DNA of 48,000 nucleotides from DATLYH01 sp035575035 (GTDB lineage: Bacteria > Planctomycetota > Planctomycetia > Gemmatales > Gemmataceae), in NCBI GenBank assembly GCA_035575035.1, contig DATLYH010000279.1, forward strand, positions 1 to 48,000, written 5' to 3'. Below are positions 39,856-48,000 of the stretch, piece after piece. The notes below the pieces were generated by a model that saw nothing but the letters and a program-made list of their open reading frames with translations, did no database searches and had not been told where the DNA came from. The translations under genes were made by a program, and so were the position numbers. Each line of letters begins with the position of its first letter. Within the stretch, counting starts at the first letter, position 1.

Positions 39856-40958
39856 GTCTTGCCATTCGGGGAATAGGGACGGCACTCCCCCCCAATGCCA
39901 TTAGCCAGGTCGAGGCGGCGGAGGTGGCTCGGGTGGTCAGCGGCCTTGACCCGGAGGAGGCCGCCGTGCTGCCGCCGCTGTACCGGCAGACCGGCATCGC
40001 TACCCGACACATGGTCTTCCATGCCAACGTCGTCCGCGATGTCCTCGAAGGAACCAACACGTCGGGGTCGGTCTTCCTACCCAGCGGTCGGCGGGACGAC
40101 CGCGGCCCGACCACGGCGCAGCGCATGCAATCCTATGCCGCAGAGGCGCCGCCGCTGGCCCTGCAGGCCGCCTCGCAGGCACTGGCGGAGTCCGGCCTGA
40201 GCCCGACCGAGCTGACCCACCTGGTCACCGTCTCCTGCACCGGTTTCGGCGCCCCCGGTATCGACGTTCGCCTGATCAAGGGACTGGGGCTGGCAGCGAC
40301 GGTGCAGCGTACCCACATCGGCTTCATGGGCTGCCACGGGGCGATCAACGGGTTGCGCGTCGCGGCCGCCTTTACCGGCGCCGACCCAGGCGCCCGTGTC
40401 CTGCTCTGCGCCATCGAGTTGTGCAGCCTTCACTATCATTACGGCTGGGACCCGAAGCGGGCCGTCGGCAATGCCTTGTTCGCCGATGGGGCAGCGGCAG
40501 TGGTCGGCGTCCCGGCCGGGGAAGCGCCGGCCGACACCTGGCGCATGACGGCGGCCGGCTCCTGCCTGTTCCCCAACACCGAGTATGCGATGGGCTGGAC
40601 GATCGGCGACCACGGCTTTGAGATGACCCTCTCCACCCGGGTCCCCGGCTTGATCCGCAGTCATTTGCGCTCCTGGCTGGAGGATTGGTTGGCAAGCCGA
40701 GGGATGCGGCTGGGCGAGATCGCCTCGTGGGCGGTCCACCCCGGCGGCCCGCGCGTGCTTGGCGCTGTCGCAGAGCCGCTGGGCCTGCCGCCCGAGGCAA
40801 TGGCGGCGTCGCGCGAGGTGCTGGCGGAGTGCGGCAACATGTCGTCGCCGACGGTCCTGTTCATCCTCGACCGCCTGCGCCGCCGCCGCGCCCCCAGGCC
40901 ATGTGTCGCCCTCGCCTTCGGACCGGGACTGGCCGCCGAGGCGGTGTTAATCGAGTGA
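39852..40958 (+). CDS. Type III polyketide synthase (chalcone synthase-like)
   Basis: A 368-residue homodimer-type condensing enzyme with the full triad: Cys161 (GFMGCHGAINGLRV), His296 (WAVHPGGPRVLG) and Asn329 (AECGNMSSPTVLF). The signature VSCTGFGAPGIDVRLI is also present. It should extend an acyl-CoA starter with malonyl-CoA to pyrones or resorcinols; the starter is not readable from sequence. As last gene of a three-gene operon with methyltransferase and FAD oxidoreductase it matches an arrangement common in Planctomycetota. Confidence 0.93.
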   Translation: MSLAIRGIGTALPPNAISQVEAAEVARVVSGLDPEEAAVLPPLYRQTGIATRHMVFHANVVRDVLEGTNTSGSVFLPSGRRDDRGPTTAQRMQSYAAEAPPLALQAASQALAESGLSPTELTHLVTVSCTGFGAPGIDVRLIKGLGLAATVQRTHIGFMGCHGAINGLRVAAAFTGADPGARVLLCAIELCSLHYHYGWDPKRAVGNALFADGAAAVVGVPAGEAPADTWRMTAAGSCLFPNTEYAMGWTIGDHGFEMTLSTRVPGLIRSHLRSWLEDWLASRGMRLGEIASWAVHPGGPRVLGAVAEPLGLPPEAMAASREVLAECGNMSSPTVLFILDRLRRRRAPRPCVALAFGPGLAAEAVLIE

Positions 40959-41215
40959 TCCGTGGCCGAATTTGCTAGAATTCGGGAGTCGATCGGAGGG
41001 TGCTCCGAAATAGCCGTAGCCGAACTCGCCCGCATTCGGGATAATTCGTAGCCGAACTCGCCCGCGTTCAGGGCCTTCCCCGACCTTGGGGTCCTCCCCC
41101 GAATGCGGGCGGATTCGGCTACCCACGCGGTTCCGGGCCTCCCCTGAGTTCGGGGCCTCCCCCGAATCGGATCCTTCCCTTGAGTCCGGGTGAATTCGAC
41201 TACCCGAGGAGGGCA
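40959..41215. repeat. Cluster of GTAGCCGAACTCGCC inverted repeats
   Basis: Between PKS and flavin reductase genes, copies of GTAGCCGAACTCGCCCGC lie in direct order near 41014 and 41048. Complementary copies follow near 41100-41122 (GAATGCGGGCGGATTCGGCTAC) and 41190-41206 (GGTGAATTCGACTACC). Shorter inner arms (GGCCTTCCCC / GGGGTCCTCC) and (CTGAGTTCGGGGCCTCC) are also present. The whole gap is built of this element. It belongs to the same family as 29045-29136. Confidence 0.8.
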
Positions 41216-41219
41216 CATC

Positions 41220-41804
41220 ATGAACCCCGCCGCGATTGCTGCTGTCTTCGCCCAGCTCGACCCGGAAATCTGGCTGGTCACCGCCCGCGCTGGCGATCGC
41301 CGCGGAGGGTTGATCGCCACGTTCGTCTGTCAGGCCTCGATCGTGCTGGAGTTGCCGCGGGTGGTCGTCGGTATAGCCCGGCACCATTACACCTGGGAGC
41401 TGGTCGAGGCGAGCGGCGCCTTCGGCCTGCACCTGCTCGGCGAAGAGCAGCTGGAGTGGGTCTGGCGCTTCGGGCTGGAGTCGGGCCGGGACTTCGACAA
41501 GTTGGCCGGGCTGGCGACCCACACGGCGGCGACCGGCAGCCCGCTCCTGACCGATGCCCTGGCCTGGCTCGACTGCCGGGTGGAGGCCCGCTTCGACACC
41601 GGCGACCGTACCCTGTACCTGGCGGAGGTGGCCGACGGGCAGCGGGTGGGTTCCGCCCCGCCGCTGACCTTGAAGCGTCTTCGTCAACTTGCTCCGCCGG
41701 GGCGGCTGTGCGAGCTGGGCGAGCAGATAAAGCAAGACAGCATCCGCGACGCGGAGGCAATTCGCCGCTGGCGCCAGCATCCGCCGACCCACCCTGCACC
41801 CTGA
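41220..41804 (+). CDS. Flavin reductase-like domain protein
   Basis: A 194-residue FMN-binding split-barrel protein. LVTARAGDRRGGLIATFVCQ (flavin binding) and GIARHHYTWELVEASGAFGL fit the flavin reductase domain, with HTAATGSPLLTDALAWLDC further on. The ATG at 41220 has GAGGAGGG upstream. Five bases separate its stop from the aminotransferase start, so they share a transcript. It may supply reduced flavin or act as an oxidoreductase itself; the partner is unknown. Confidence 0.85.
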   Translation: MNPAAIAAVFAQLDPEIWLVTARAGDRRGGLIATFVCQASIVLELPRVVVGIARHHYTWELVEASGAFGLHLLGEEQLEWVWRFGLESGRDFDKLAGLATHTAATGSPLLTDALAWLDCRVEARFDTGDRTLYLAEVADGQRVGSAPPLTLKRLRQLAPPGRLCELGEQIKQDSIRDAEAIRRWRQHPPTHPAP

Positions 41805-41809
41805 TCGCC

Positions 41810-42955
41810 ATGAGCGCTGCCTCACTTCCCGCCTTGCTGGGCGGCCGGCCGGTCCGCCCGCAGGGACCGCCCGCCTGGCCGCCGCCGGACGACGACATCC
41901 GGGCTGCCCTGGAGGCCGCTTACCATGACGGCTCCTGGGGCAAGTATCAGGGGCCCCACGTCCGCCGGCTGGAGGAGCGCCTGGCCGGCTACCACGGTGT
42001 CGCCTTCGCGTTGACCTGTGGCAGCGGCACCTTCGCGGTGGAGCTGGCCCTGCGGGCGCTGAAGGTCGGGCCGGGCGACGAGGTACTGCTGGCGGCCTAC
42101 GATTACGCCGGCAACTTCCTTAGTGTCCACGCGGTCGGGGCCAAGCCGGTACTGGTCGAGGTCGATCCGCTCAACTGGAACCTCGACCCGCGACGGTTGG
42201 CCGAGGCGGTCGGGCCGGCCACGCGGGCGGTCATCGTCTCGCACCTGCACGGCGGAGTGGTGCCGATGGACGAGGTGATGGCCGTGGCCGCGGCGCACGG
42301 TTTGCGCGTCATCGAGGATGCGGCCCAAATGCCGGGGGCCATCATCCAGGGGCGGCGAGCCGGCACCTGGGGCGACGCCGGTGTATTGAGCTTCGGCGGG
42401 TCGAAACTGCTCACCGCCGGCCGGGGCGGCGCCCTGCTGACCCGGCACGCCGACATCTACCAGCGGGCCCGGACCTACCAACTCCGCGGCAATCAGGTCT
42501 GCCCTCTCTCGGAATTGCAGGCCGCGGTACTGCTGCCGCAGCTCGCCAAACTTGACGACCGCAATAACCGACGCGCCCGGAACGTCTCTCTCCTGAAGGA
42601 GCGCCTGCGCGACGTGCCGGGCCTCCGCCCCTTCGCCAACCGCTGTCCGGAGAGCGAGCCGGGCTATTACAAACTCGGCTTCCAGTACGACGCGGCGGCG
42701 TTCGGTTTGCCGCGCGAACGGGCCATCGCGGCACTGCGGGCCGAGGGGATCGCGTTCGACGAGGGTTTCCGCGCCTTGCACGTCGGCCGATCGCCGAGCC
42801 GCTTCCGGAAGGCGGGGGAGTTGAAAGAGGCAGAGCGCGCCCACCACGGCACACTGGTGCTGCACCATCCGGTGTTACTGGGTGAAATCAGCGACATGGA
42901 GGAAGTTGCCGCGGCGGTGCGCAAAGTTTATGCTAACAGCCGCCTGTTGGGTTGA
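41810..42955 (+). CDS. DegT/DnrJ/EryC1/StrS family PLP aminotransferase
   Basis: A 381-residue fold-type I enzyme that typically transfers an amino group to nucleotide-linked or cyclitol sugars. Seen: CGSGTFAVELALRALKVGPG (cofactor phosphate), VIEDAAQMPGA (Asp contacting the pyridine), SFGGSKLLTAGRGG with the Schiff-base Lys, and the C-terminal LHHPVLLGEISDMEEV. The N-terminal LLGGRPVRPQGPPAWPPPDD is typical of the AHBA-synthase-like/planctomycete branch. The sugar substrate is unknown. Confidence 0.9.
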   Translation: MSAASLPALLGGRPVRPQGPPAWPPPDDDIRAALEAAYHDGSWGKYQGPHVRRLEERLAGYHGVAFALTCGSGTFAVELALRALKVGPGDEVLLAAYDYAGNFLSVHAVGAKPVLVEVDPLNWNLDPRRLAEAVGPATRAVIVSHLHGGVVPMDEVMAVAAAHGLRVIEDAAQMPGAIIQGRRAGTWGDAGVLSFGGSKLLTAGRGGALLTRHADIYQRARTYQLRGNQVCPLSELQAAVLLPQLAKLDDRNNRRARNVSLLKERLRDVPGLRPFANRCPESEPGYYKLGFQYDAAAFGLPRERAIAALRAEGIAFDEGFRALHVGRSPSRFRKAGELKEAERAHHGTLVLHHPVLLGEISDMEEVAAAVRKVYANSRLLG

Positions 42956-43009
42956 GAGCGAGCGGTCTGCTGGGATGACGGAATATAGGACATTCTGACC
43001 GGGGGAAGG

Positions 43010-43891
43010 ATGGGGGCGGACAATCCACCGCTGTTGACGCGCTGCCTGGCCGAGGTGCTGGGCACCTTCGTGCTGATCTTCTTCGGTTGCGGGGCGGTGC
43101 ATGTGGCCATCGTGATCGGTGCTCTGACCGGCCTCTGGCAGGTGGCCATTGTCTGGGGCGTGGCCATCATGGTGGCGGTCTACGTTTTCGGCGGCGTCAG
43201 CGGCGCCCACATCAACCCGGCCGTCACCACCGCCCTGGCCGTGTGGGGACGTTTCCCGCGCGGCGAGGTCCTCCCCTATGTTGTCAGCCAAGTGGTCGGC
43301 GCCTTCCTGGCCGCGGCCGTGCTCTTTGCCTTCTACCATCCCTTCCTGGCGGAGAAGGAGAAGGCGAAGAACGTGGTCCGCGGCGAGCCCGGCAGTGAGA
43401 TTACCGCCATGTGCTACGGCGAGTACTATCCCAATCCCGGCCGGATCGCCGGGGCCGAGGGGGAGTACCGCCGGGAGGAGCACGAGCGGCTCAACGCCCT
43501 GGTCGGCATGCCGGTCGCCTTTGCCGCCGAGATGCTGGGGACGCTAGTCCTGGCCCTGGTGGTCTTTGCCCTGACCGACGAGCGCAACCGCGCCGCGCCG
43601 CTGGCTCGGCTGGCGCCGGTCTTCATCGGGTTGACCGTGGCCATCCTCATCGCGGTCATCGCCCCGCTGACGCAAGCCTGCTTCAACCCCGCCCGCGACT
43701 TCGGTCCGCGTCTCTTCGCCTACCTGGCCGGCTGGGGACCGATCGCCCTCCCCGGCCCCAACGGCGCCGGCTTCTTCACGGTCTACATTGTGGCCCCGGT
43801 GGTCGGGGCCGTCCTCGGCGGCGGGCTCTACGTCGGCGTCGTGCGGCCGGCCCTGCCCGACTCCCTGCCCGCCGGCCGGGTCGAAGTGTGA
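43010..43891 (+). CDS. MIP-family channel, aquaglyceroporin (GlpF-like)
   Basis: A 293-residue six-helix channel with two NPA motifs: HINPAVT (69-71) and FNPARD (226-228). Asp230 after the second NPA marks glycerol facilitators rather than pure aquaporins. A hydrophilic insertion (about 115-165; EKEKAKNVVRGEPGS and GEYRREEHERLN) between helices 3 and 4 is longer than usual. It probably conducts glycerol or small solutes across the inner membrane. It stands upstream of the CobW gene by 48 bp. Confidence 0.92.
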   Translation: MGADNPPLLTRCLAEVLGTFVLIFFGCGAVHVAIVIGALTGLWQVAIVWGVAIMVAVYVFGGVSGAHINPAVTTALAVWGRFPRGEVLPYVVSQVVGAFLAAAVLFAFYHPFLAEKEKAKNVVRGEPGSEITAMCYGEYYPNPGRIAGAEGEYRREEHERLNALVGMPVAFAAEMLGTLVLALVVFALTDERNRAAPLARLAPVFIGLTVAILIAVIAPLTQACFNPARDFGPRLFAYLAGWGPIALPGPNGAGFFTVYIVAPVVGAVLGGGLYVGVVRPALPDSLPAGRVEV

Positions 43892-43939
43892 AGTCGTGGA
43901 ATGATCCCCTACAAGAACGGCAACCGCGGAGATTGACTG

Positions 43940-45040
43940 ATGAAACGAGTACGTTTTGTGATGATCGGCGGCTTCCTGGGCGCAGGCAAGACAACGACGT
44001 TGGCCCGGCTGGCGCGGTTCTATCAGCGCCGCGGCCAACGAGTCGGTCTGGTGACCAACGACCAGGCCCAGGACCTGGTGGACACCACCAGCCTGCGAGC
44101 CCAGGGCTTCCCCGTCGAGGAGGTGCCCGGCGCCTGCTTCTGCTGCCGCTTCGACGACCTGATCGACAAGGTTGGCCGGCTGGAAGAGAGCGAACGGCCC
44201 GATGTTATCCTGGCCGAGCCGGTCGGCAGCTGCACCGACCTGGTGGCGACCGTGGTCCAGCCGCTCAAGGACCTGTATCGCGACCGCTTCACTGTGGCCC
44301 CTTACGCCGTCCTCTTCAAGCCGAGCCACGGCCGGCGCATCCTGGCGAACGAGGGGGGCGGCTTCTCGCCGAAGGCGGCCTACATCTTCCGCAAGCAACT
44401 TGAGGAGGCCGACGCCATCGTCCTCAATCGCATCGACGAGCTGACCCCCGCCCAGGTGGACGAGCTGGCCGAGTTGGTGGCATCGCACTACCCGGGCACC
44501 CCGGTGCTGCGCATGTCGGCCCGGACCGGTCAGGGTTTCGAGGCGCTGGTGGAACTGCTGGACCAGCAGGGCAACTTCGGCCGGAAGATCCTGGACATTG
44601 ATTACGACATTTACGCCGAGGGTGAGGCAGAGTTGGGCTGGCTCAACAGCAGTGTCCATCTCAGTGCTGCCGAGCCGTTCGACCTGGACGGCGTGCTGCG
44701 GGAAGTGGTCGAGAGTTTGCAGCAGGCGATGGCACAGCGGGAAGGGGAGGTGGCCCATCTGAAGGTGATCGGGCTGGCGGAGTCTTCCTTCGGCGTGGCC
44801 AACCTGGTGAGCAGCGGCACCCAGGCGGAGTTGTCGCTGCCGTCGCACAGTCGGGTGACCGAGGCCGACATGATCGTCAACGCCCGAGTGGCGATCGATC
44901 CCGACGTGCTGGAGCGGGAAGTCCGCCAGGCGGTGGAGATGGCCTGCCGGCCGCGCCGCGCCCGTGCCGACTTTCGCAAGACGCAGAGCCTCCGCCCGGG
45001 GCGCCCGGTCCCGACCCACCGCTACGCCGGAGCGGTGTAA
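43940..45040 (+). CDS. CobW/COG0523-family G3E GTPase
   Basis: A 366-residue metal-handling GTPase. P-loop GGFLGAGKTTT (10-20), the metal-binding GACFCC (64-69, CxCC type), EPVGSCTD, and the guanine motif LNRIDEL. COG0523 proteins deliver Zn, Co or other metals to targets. The C-terminal region differs from the standard CobW_C (EVAHLKVIGLAESSFGVANL). A leader GGAGATTG lies before the ATG. No B12 or zinc-uptake genes are adjacent, so the metal is not clear. Confidence 0.9.
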   Translation: MKRVRFVMIGGFLGAGKTTTLARLARFYQRRGQRVGLVTNDQAQDLVDTTSLRAQGFPVEEVPGACFCCRFDDLIDKVGRLEESERPDVILAEPVGSCTDLVATVVQPLKDLYRDRFTVAPYAVLFKPSHGRRILANEGGGFSPKAAYIFRKQLEEADAIVLNRIDELTPAQVDELAELVASHYPGTPVLRMSARTGQGFEALVELLDQQGNFGRKILDIDYDIYAEGEAELGWLNSSVHLSAAEPFDLDGVLREVVESLQQAMAQREGEVAHLKVIGLAESSFGVANLVSSGTQAELSLPSHSRVTEADMIVNARVAIDPDVLEREVRQAVEMACRPRRARADFRKTQSLRPGRPVPTHRYAGAV

Positions 45041-45045
45041 GACGA

Positions 45046-45196
45046 GCAAGCCCGGAGCGCTAGCGACGGGTATTGTCAGAGCCCGGAGCGTCAGCGACGG
45101 ATACTATCCGAGCCCGGAGCGCTAGCGACGGATACTATCCGAGCCCGGAGCGTCAGCGACGGGGAAGACAAGCCCGGAGCGCTAGCGACGGGGAAG
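45046..45196. repeat. AGCCCGGAGCGYYAGCGACGG repeat array
   Basis: Five direct copies of AGCCCGGAGCGTCAGCGACG or its GCTAGC variant start at about 45049, 45080, 45112, 45143 and 45173, with variable spacers (ATACTATCCG, GGAAGACA). This is the same core as at 6940-7117. The 3' part of the OpgC-like gene reads through this array. Confidence 0.85.
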
Positions 45197-46410
45197 ACAA
45201 AGCAAGTTTCCGTTCTCGGCTCCACCGCCGGGATCGCCGGCTCGGGCGGGGCAGCCGGCCGCCGGGCCGGAGTCTGCGAAAGGACCTGGTGCGTCGCGTG
45301 ACACAACTGACCGAATGCCAGCAGGGCGATCCATCCGGCCCCGTTGGCCGCTAGCTGCCACGCCAGCGAATGGCCATAGGTCGCCAGGACCAGGTTCGCC
45401 AGGTTGGTCAAGACCACGCCGAAGCAAAAGACAGCCAGCGTGTTCTGCCCGCAGCGGATGACAGCCTGGCCGAGCCGGTTTTGCCAGAATCGGCTGGCCC
45501 GCGGCACCACCGCCCAGCACAGGTAAACCAACAGGGCAAAGTGAACCAGCCGCAGCGGCTGTAGGTTCCTCTTTTCCGTCAACGGGAAATACTGGTGCAG
45601 GAACGGGATCGGCCGGTCGGCCCCGATCACGACCTCGCAGAGACCCGGGAAGAAGTCGGGCTGGACCAGGGCCGCGTAACCCGACTTGAGAAGGAACGCC
45701 AGCACCAGCCCGGCAAAGGCGCCGCCGATAAAGAGTCGGCCGCGGGGCAGTCGATGTCGGAACCGGCCTGGCCGGCTCCCCAGGGCCGCCCCCACGAAGA
45801 AGAGAAACTGCCAGGCAAACGGGTTAAAGTACCAGGTCCGGCCCCAGATCCCCGGCAGCCGAACCGCCTCGGGGAAGAGCTGCACGGCCGCATAAAGCAG
45901 GAACGAAACGCCAAGCATGGCAGCCCGGCCGTAGCGGCGTCCCAGCCACAGCATGACCGGCAGCGGCACCAGAAAGAGGATGTACAGCGGCAAGATGTTG
46001 AAGGCGTAGGCAAAGTACGAAAGGGTGACGCTCCGCTCCAGGGCCCGGGCCGGGTCACGCAGGAACAGGCTCGCCCCGACCGGCCCGTAAGCGGCCTCGC
46101 CGAAGAGAGCGCTAACGACGCCCAGGCACACAACCAACGTGAAGAGGTGGGCCAGGTAAATCTCCGCGCACCGCCGCAGCGCCTTCAACTGGCAGAAGAC
46201 CAGGCCGTTGAGCAGCGCCTTTTCATAAACCAGCCCACAGACGAAGCCGGAGAGGAAGACAAACACCTCAGCCGCATCGGAGAAGCCCAGAGCGTGGACC
46301 GTCAGCTTCTTGAGCAGGTTGGGATTGACGTGGAGCGTGTAAATCGAAAGCAGACAAAACCCGCGGAAGAAATCAATGCGAAGGTCTCGCACCTGCGCAG
46401 GGGGCGTCAT
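45091..46410 (-). CDS. OpgC-like integral membrane acyltransferase, tail read through repeats
   Basis: A 439-residue protein with about ten hydrophobic segments (LRIDFFRGFCLLSIYTLHVN, VFVFLSGFVCGLVY, LPLYILFLVPLPVMLWLG and others). The order and motifs (IDFFRG start, FLSGFVCGLVY, NPFAWQFLFFVGAALG) match the OpgC family, which modifies osmoregulated glucans with succinyl groups or similar. ATG 46410 has GGAGAGGA upstream. The last 35 residues or so (LSSPSLTLRARIVSVASAP...) are coded by the repeat array at 45046-45196, so the original stop has been lost or the gene has been extended by repeat insertion. The substrate in planctomycetes is unknown. Confidence 0.82.
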   Translation of the reverse strand: MTPPAQVRDLRIDFFRGFCLLSIYTLHVNPNLLKKLTVHALGFSDAAEVFVFLSGFVCGLVYEKALLNGLVFCQLKALRRCAEIYLAHLFTLVVCLGVVSALFGEAAYGPVGASLFLRDPARALERSVTLSYFAYAFNILPLYILFLVPLPVMLWLGRRYGRAAMLGVSFLLYAAVQLFPEAVRLPGIWGRTWYFNPFAWQFLFFVGAALGSRPGRFRHRLPRGRLFIGGAFAGLVLAFLLKSGYAALVQPDFFPGLCEVVIGADRPIPFLHQYFPLTEKRNLQPLRLVHFALLVYLCWAVVPRASRFWQNRLGQAVIRCGQNTLAVFCFGVVLTNLANLVLATYGHSLAWQLAANGAGWIALLAFGQLCHATHQVLSQTPARRPAAPPEPAIPAVEPRTETCFVFPVASAPGLSSPSLTLRARIVSVASAPGSDSIRR

Positions 46411-46847
46411 TCAATCCTCTCCATCTTTAGTCAGCAACCCGAGCAGGACCGTCCGGAACCCCATTGTCCCGAACGCCATTTCCCCCATTGCCGGTGCCCT
46501 TTCCCAAGCCTGGAAGAGAGGCGGCGGGCGGTTCACGCCGGCGAGGTCTTGCGCTCACGAGGAGGGGATTGTTCTTCGTGGGAACGGAGAATGGCATCGA
46601 CTTGGGCCCTCGGCAGCGTGAAGAGGTCCAAGCGGGGGAAGACCAACTCACCGAAACAAGGGGTGGGGATAGCAAAAGGCATGCCGATATGCAGATGCTT
46701 TGATGATCTGATCTGCCCGCCTTGAAGCATCACCCGGTGATAGCTGCGCTTGCGCCGTGATCGGGTAGCCGCTGTGCTGGGCCTCCGGCCTCGGTATTCA
46801 CGGAAGGATGTTAACCCAGATTAACAGGGCCTGTTAAGAAAGGGAAA
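46411..46847. other. Gene-free stretch between OpgC-like and ABC genes
   Basis: No secure gene. A 66-codon minus-strand frame (46533-46733; contains LFTLPRAQVDAILRSHEE) has coding-like composition but no ribosome site and may be a remnant. At 46821-46837 there is a near-perfect palindrome TTAACAGGGCCTGTTAA, 10 bp past the stop of the ABC gene; it lacks a T-tract and could be a hairpin or a binding site. Confidence 0.45.
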
Positions 46848-47804
<957 letters not shown>

Positions 47805-47810
47805 TCCGAA

Positions 47811-47816
47811 ATTATA
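47811..47816 (-). promoter_or_regulatory. Candidate -10 box of a leaderless ABC transcript
   Basis: TATAAT on the minus strand is followed by six bases (TTCGGA) and then the ATG of the ABC ATPase. The transcription start would therefore fall on or next to the start codon. No clear -35 is seen and no ribosome site precedes the ATG. Confidence 0.35.
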
Positions 47817-47924
47817 GCGAATGGGCCGGCCGTCGGGATTGTCCGGTCGGCCCGGCCGACAGGAGGTAGAATAGGAGGCGCACGGGGATCATCGGACGTG
47901 GCCCCGACCTGAGGATGGAGAACC

Positions 47925-48000
47925 ATGCAGCACCCCGCCCCCATCGTCCGCAAACCCCTGGAAGAGCCGCTGGCCCGAATCATGTTCGTGCTGGCGGTCG
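47925..48000 (+). CDS. Start of an unidentified gene, cut by window end
   Basis: An ATG at 47925 with GAGGATGGAG upstream opens a frame to the window end (25 codons: MQHPAPIVRKPLEEPLARIM, then FVLAV). The approaching hydrophobic stretch suggests a membrane protein. It is divergent from the ABC ATPase gene and could be a permease, but too little is seen to tell. Confidence 0.5.
   Translation, partial: MQHPAPIVRKPLEEPLARIMFVLAV

Noticed and set aside
46533..46733. 66-codon minus-strand gene
   Set aside because: It has coding-like composition but no ribosome site, no recognisable family and an undefined start. It is mentioned only as a possible remnant.

Overview
The window is about 48 kb of GC-rich bacterial chromosome, most probably from a planctomycete of the Gemmataceae type. 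This is inferred from content: Tat-exported Gfo/Idh/MocA oxidoreductases, a TIGR03000-DUF1080 secreted protein, a PPC-domain secreted protein, a methyltransferase / FAD oxidoreductase / type III PKS trio, a Hanks-type kinase fused to signalling domains, and many intergenic inverted repeats. No rRNA, tRNA, CRISPR array, prophage or insertion sequence was recognised.

Layout. 1-3.1 kb: a secreted PPC protein (cut by the window edge) with an in-frame hairpin-repeat expansion, then seven identical 16-bp parS-like palindromes just upstream of a parB gene. 3.1-9.5 kb (minus strand): lipid A genes lpxD-lpxI, an amidohydrolase/DinB pair, and a kinase-receiver-HD-GYP fusion. 10-14.2 kb: scpB-pyrF, a small hypothetical gene, and an ABC ATPase/permease pair. 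14.5-25.4 kb: hemF, then a type II PKS/FAS-like cluster holding two SDR ketoreductases, two FabZ-like dehydratases, a long ACP, a chain-length-factor-like ketosynthase (KS-beta), an active ketosynthase (KS-alpha), an alpha/beta hydrolase and a GH3-family acyl-adenylate/amide synthetase. A 28-residue basic protein gene lies on the opposite strand inside it. 25.5-31.6 kb: aldehyde dehydrogenase, truD, a winged-helix-like protein, and a Tat Gfo/Idh/MocA oxidoreductase with a DUF1080 protein. 32.1-34 kb: a type II restriction-modification pair (TSPPY methyltransferase and PaeR7I-like nuclease). 34-37.7 kb: a divergent Gfo/Idh/MocA and sugar-isomerase pair, a membrane-anchored protein and a B3/4-domain protein. 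38-41 kb: methyltransferase, FAD oxidoreductase and type III PKS joined by ATGA overlaps. 41.2-48 kb: flavin reductase, DegT aminotransferase, aquaglyceroporin, CobW GTPase, OpgC-like membrane protein, ABC ATPase and a truncated gene start.

Two things stand out. First, the 15.5-25.4 kb cluster has paired active/degenerate subunits: the KS-beta lacks the active Cys and one His, and one dehydratase has Gln where its partner has the catalytic Glu. It contains no enoyl reductase. This is the logic of polyene-type type II PKS systems such as aryl polyene pathways, here ending with a GH3 enzyme, so an amide-linked polyene or unsaturated acyl product is plausible (inference). Second, many gaps between co-oriented genes are filled by short-period tandem repeats (period 7 or 8) arranged as inverted arms. 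They often begin at the stop codon of one gene and end at the start codon of the next. Because the period is not a multiple of 3 and each unit carries TGA, or AAGGA, these arms place stops in every frame and sometimes provide the Shine-Dalgarno sequence.
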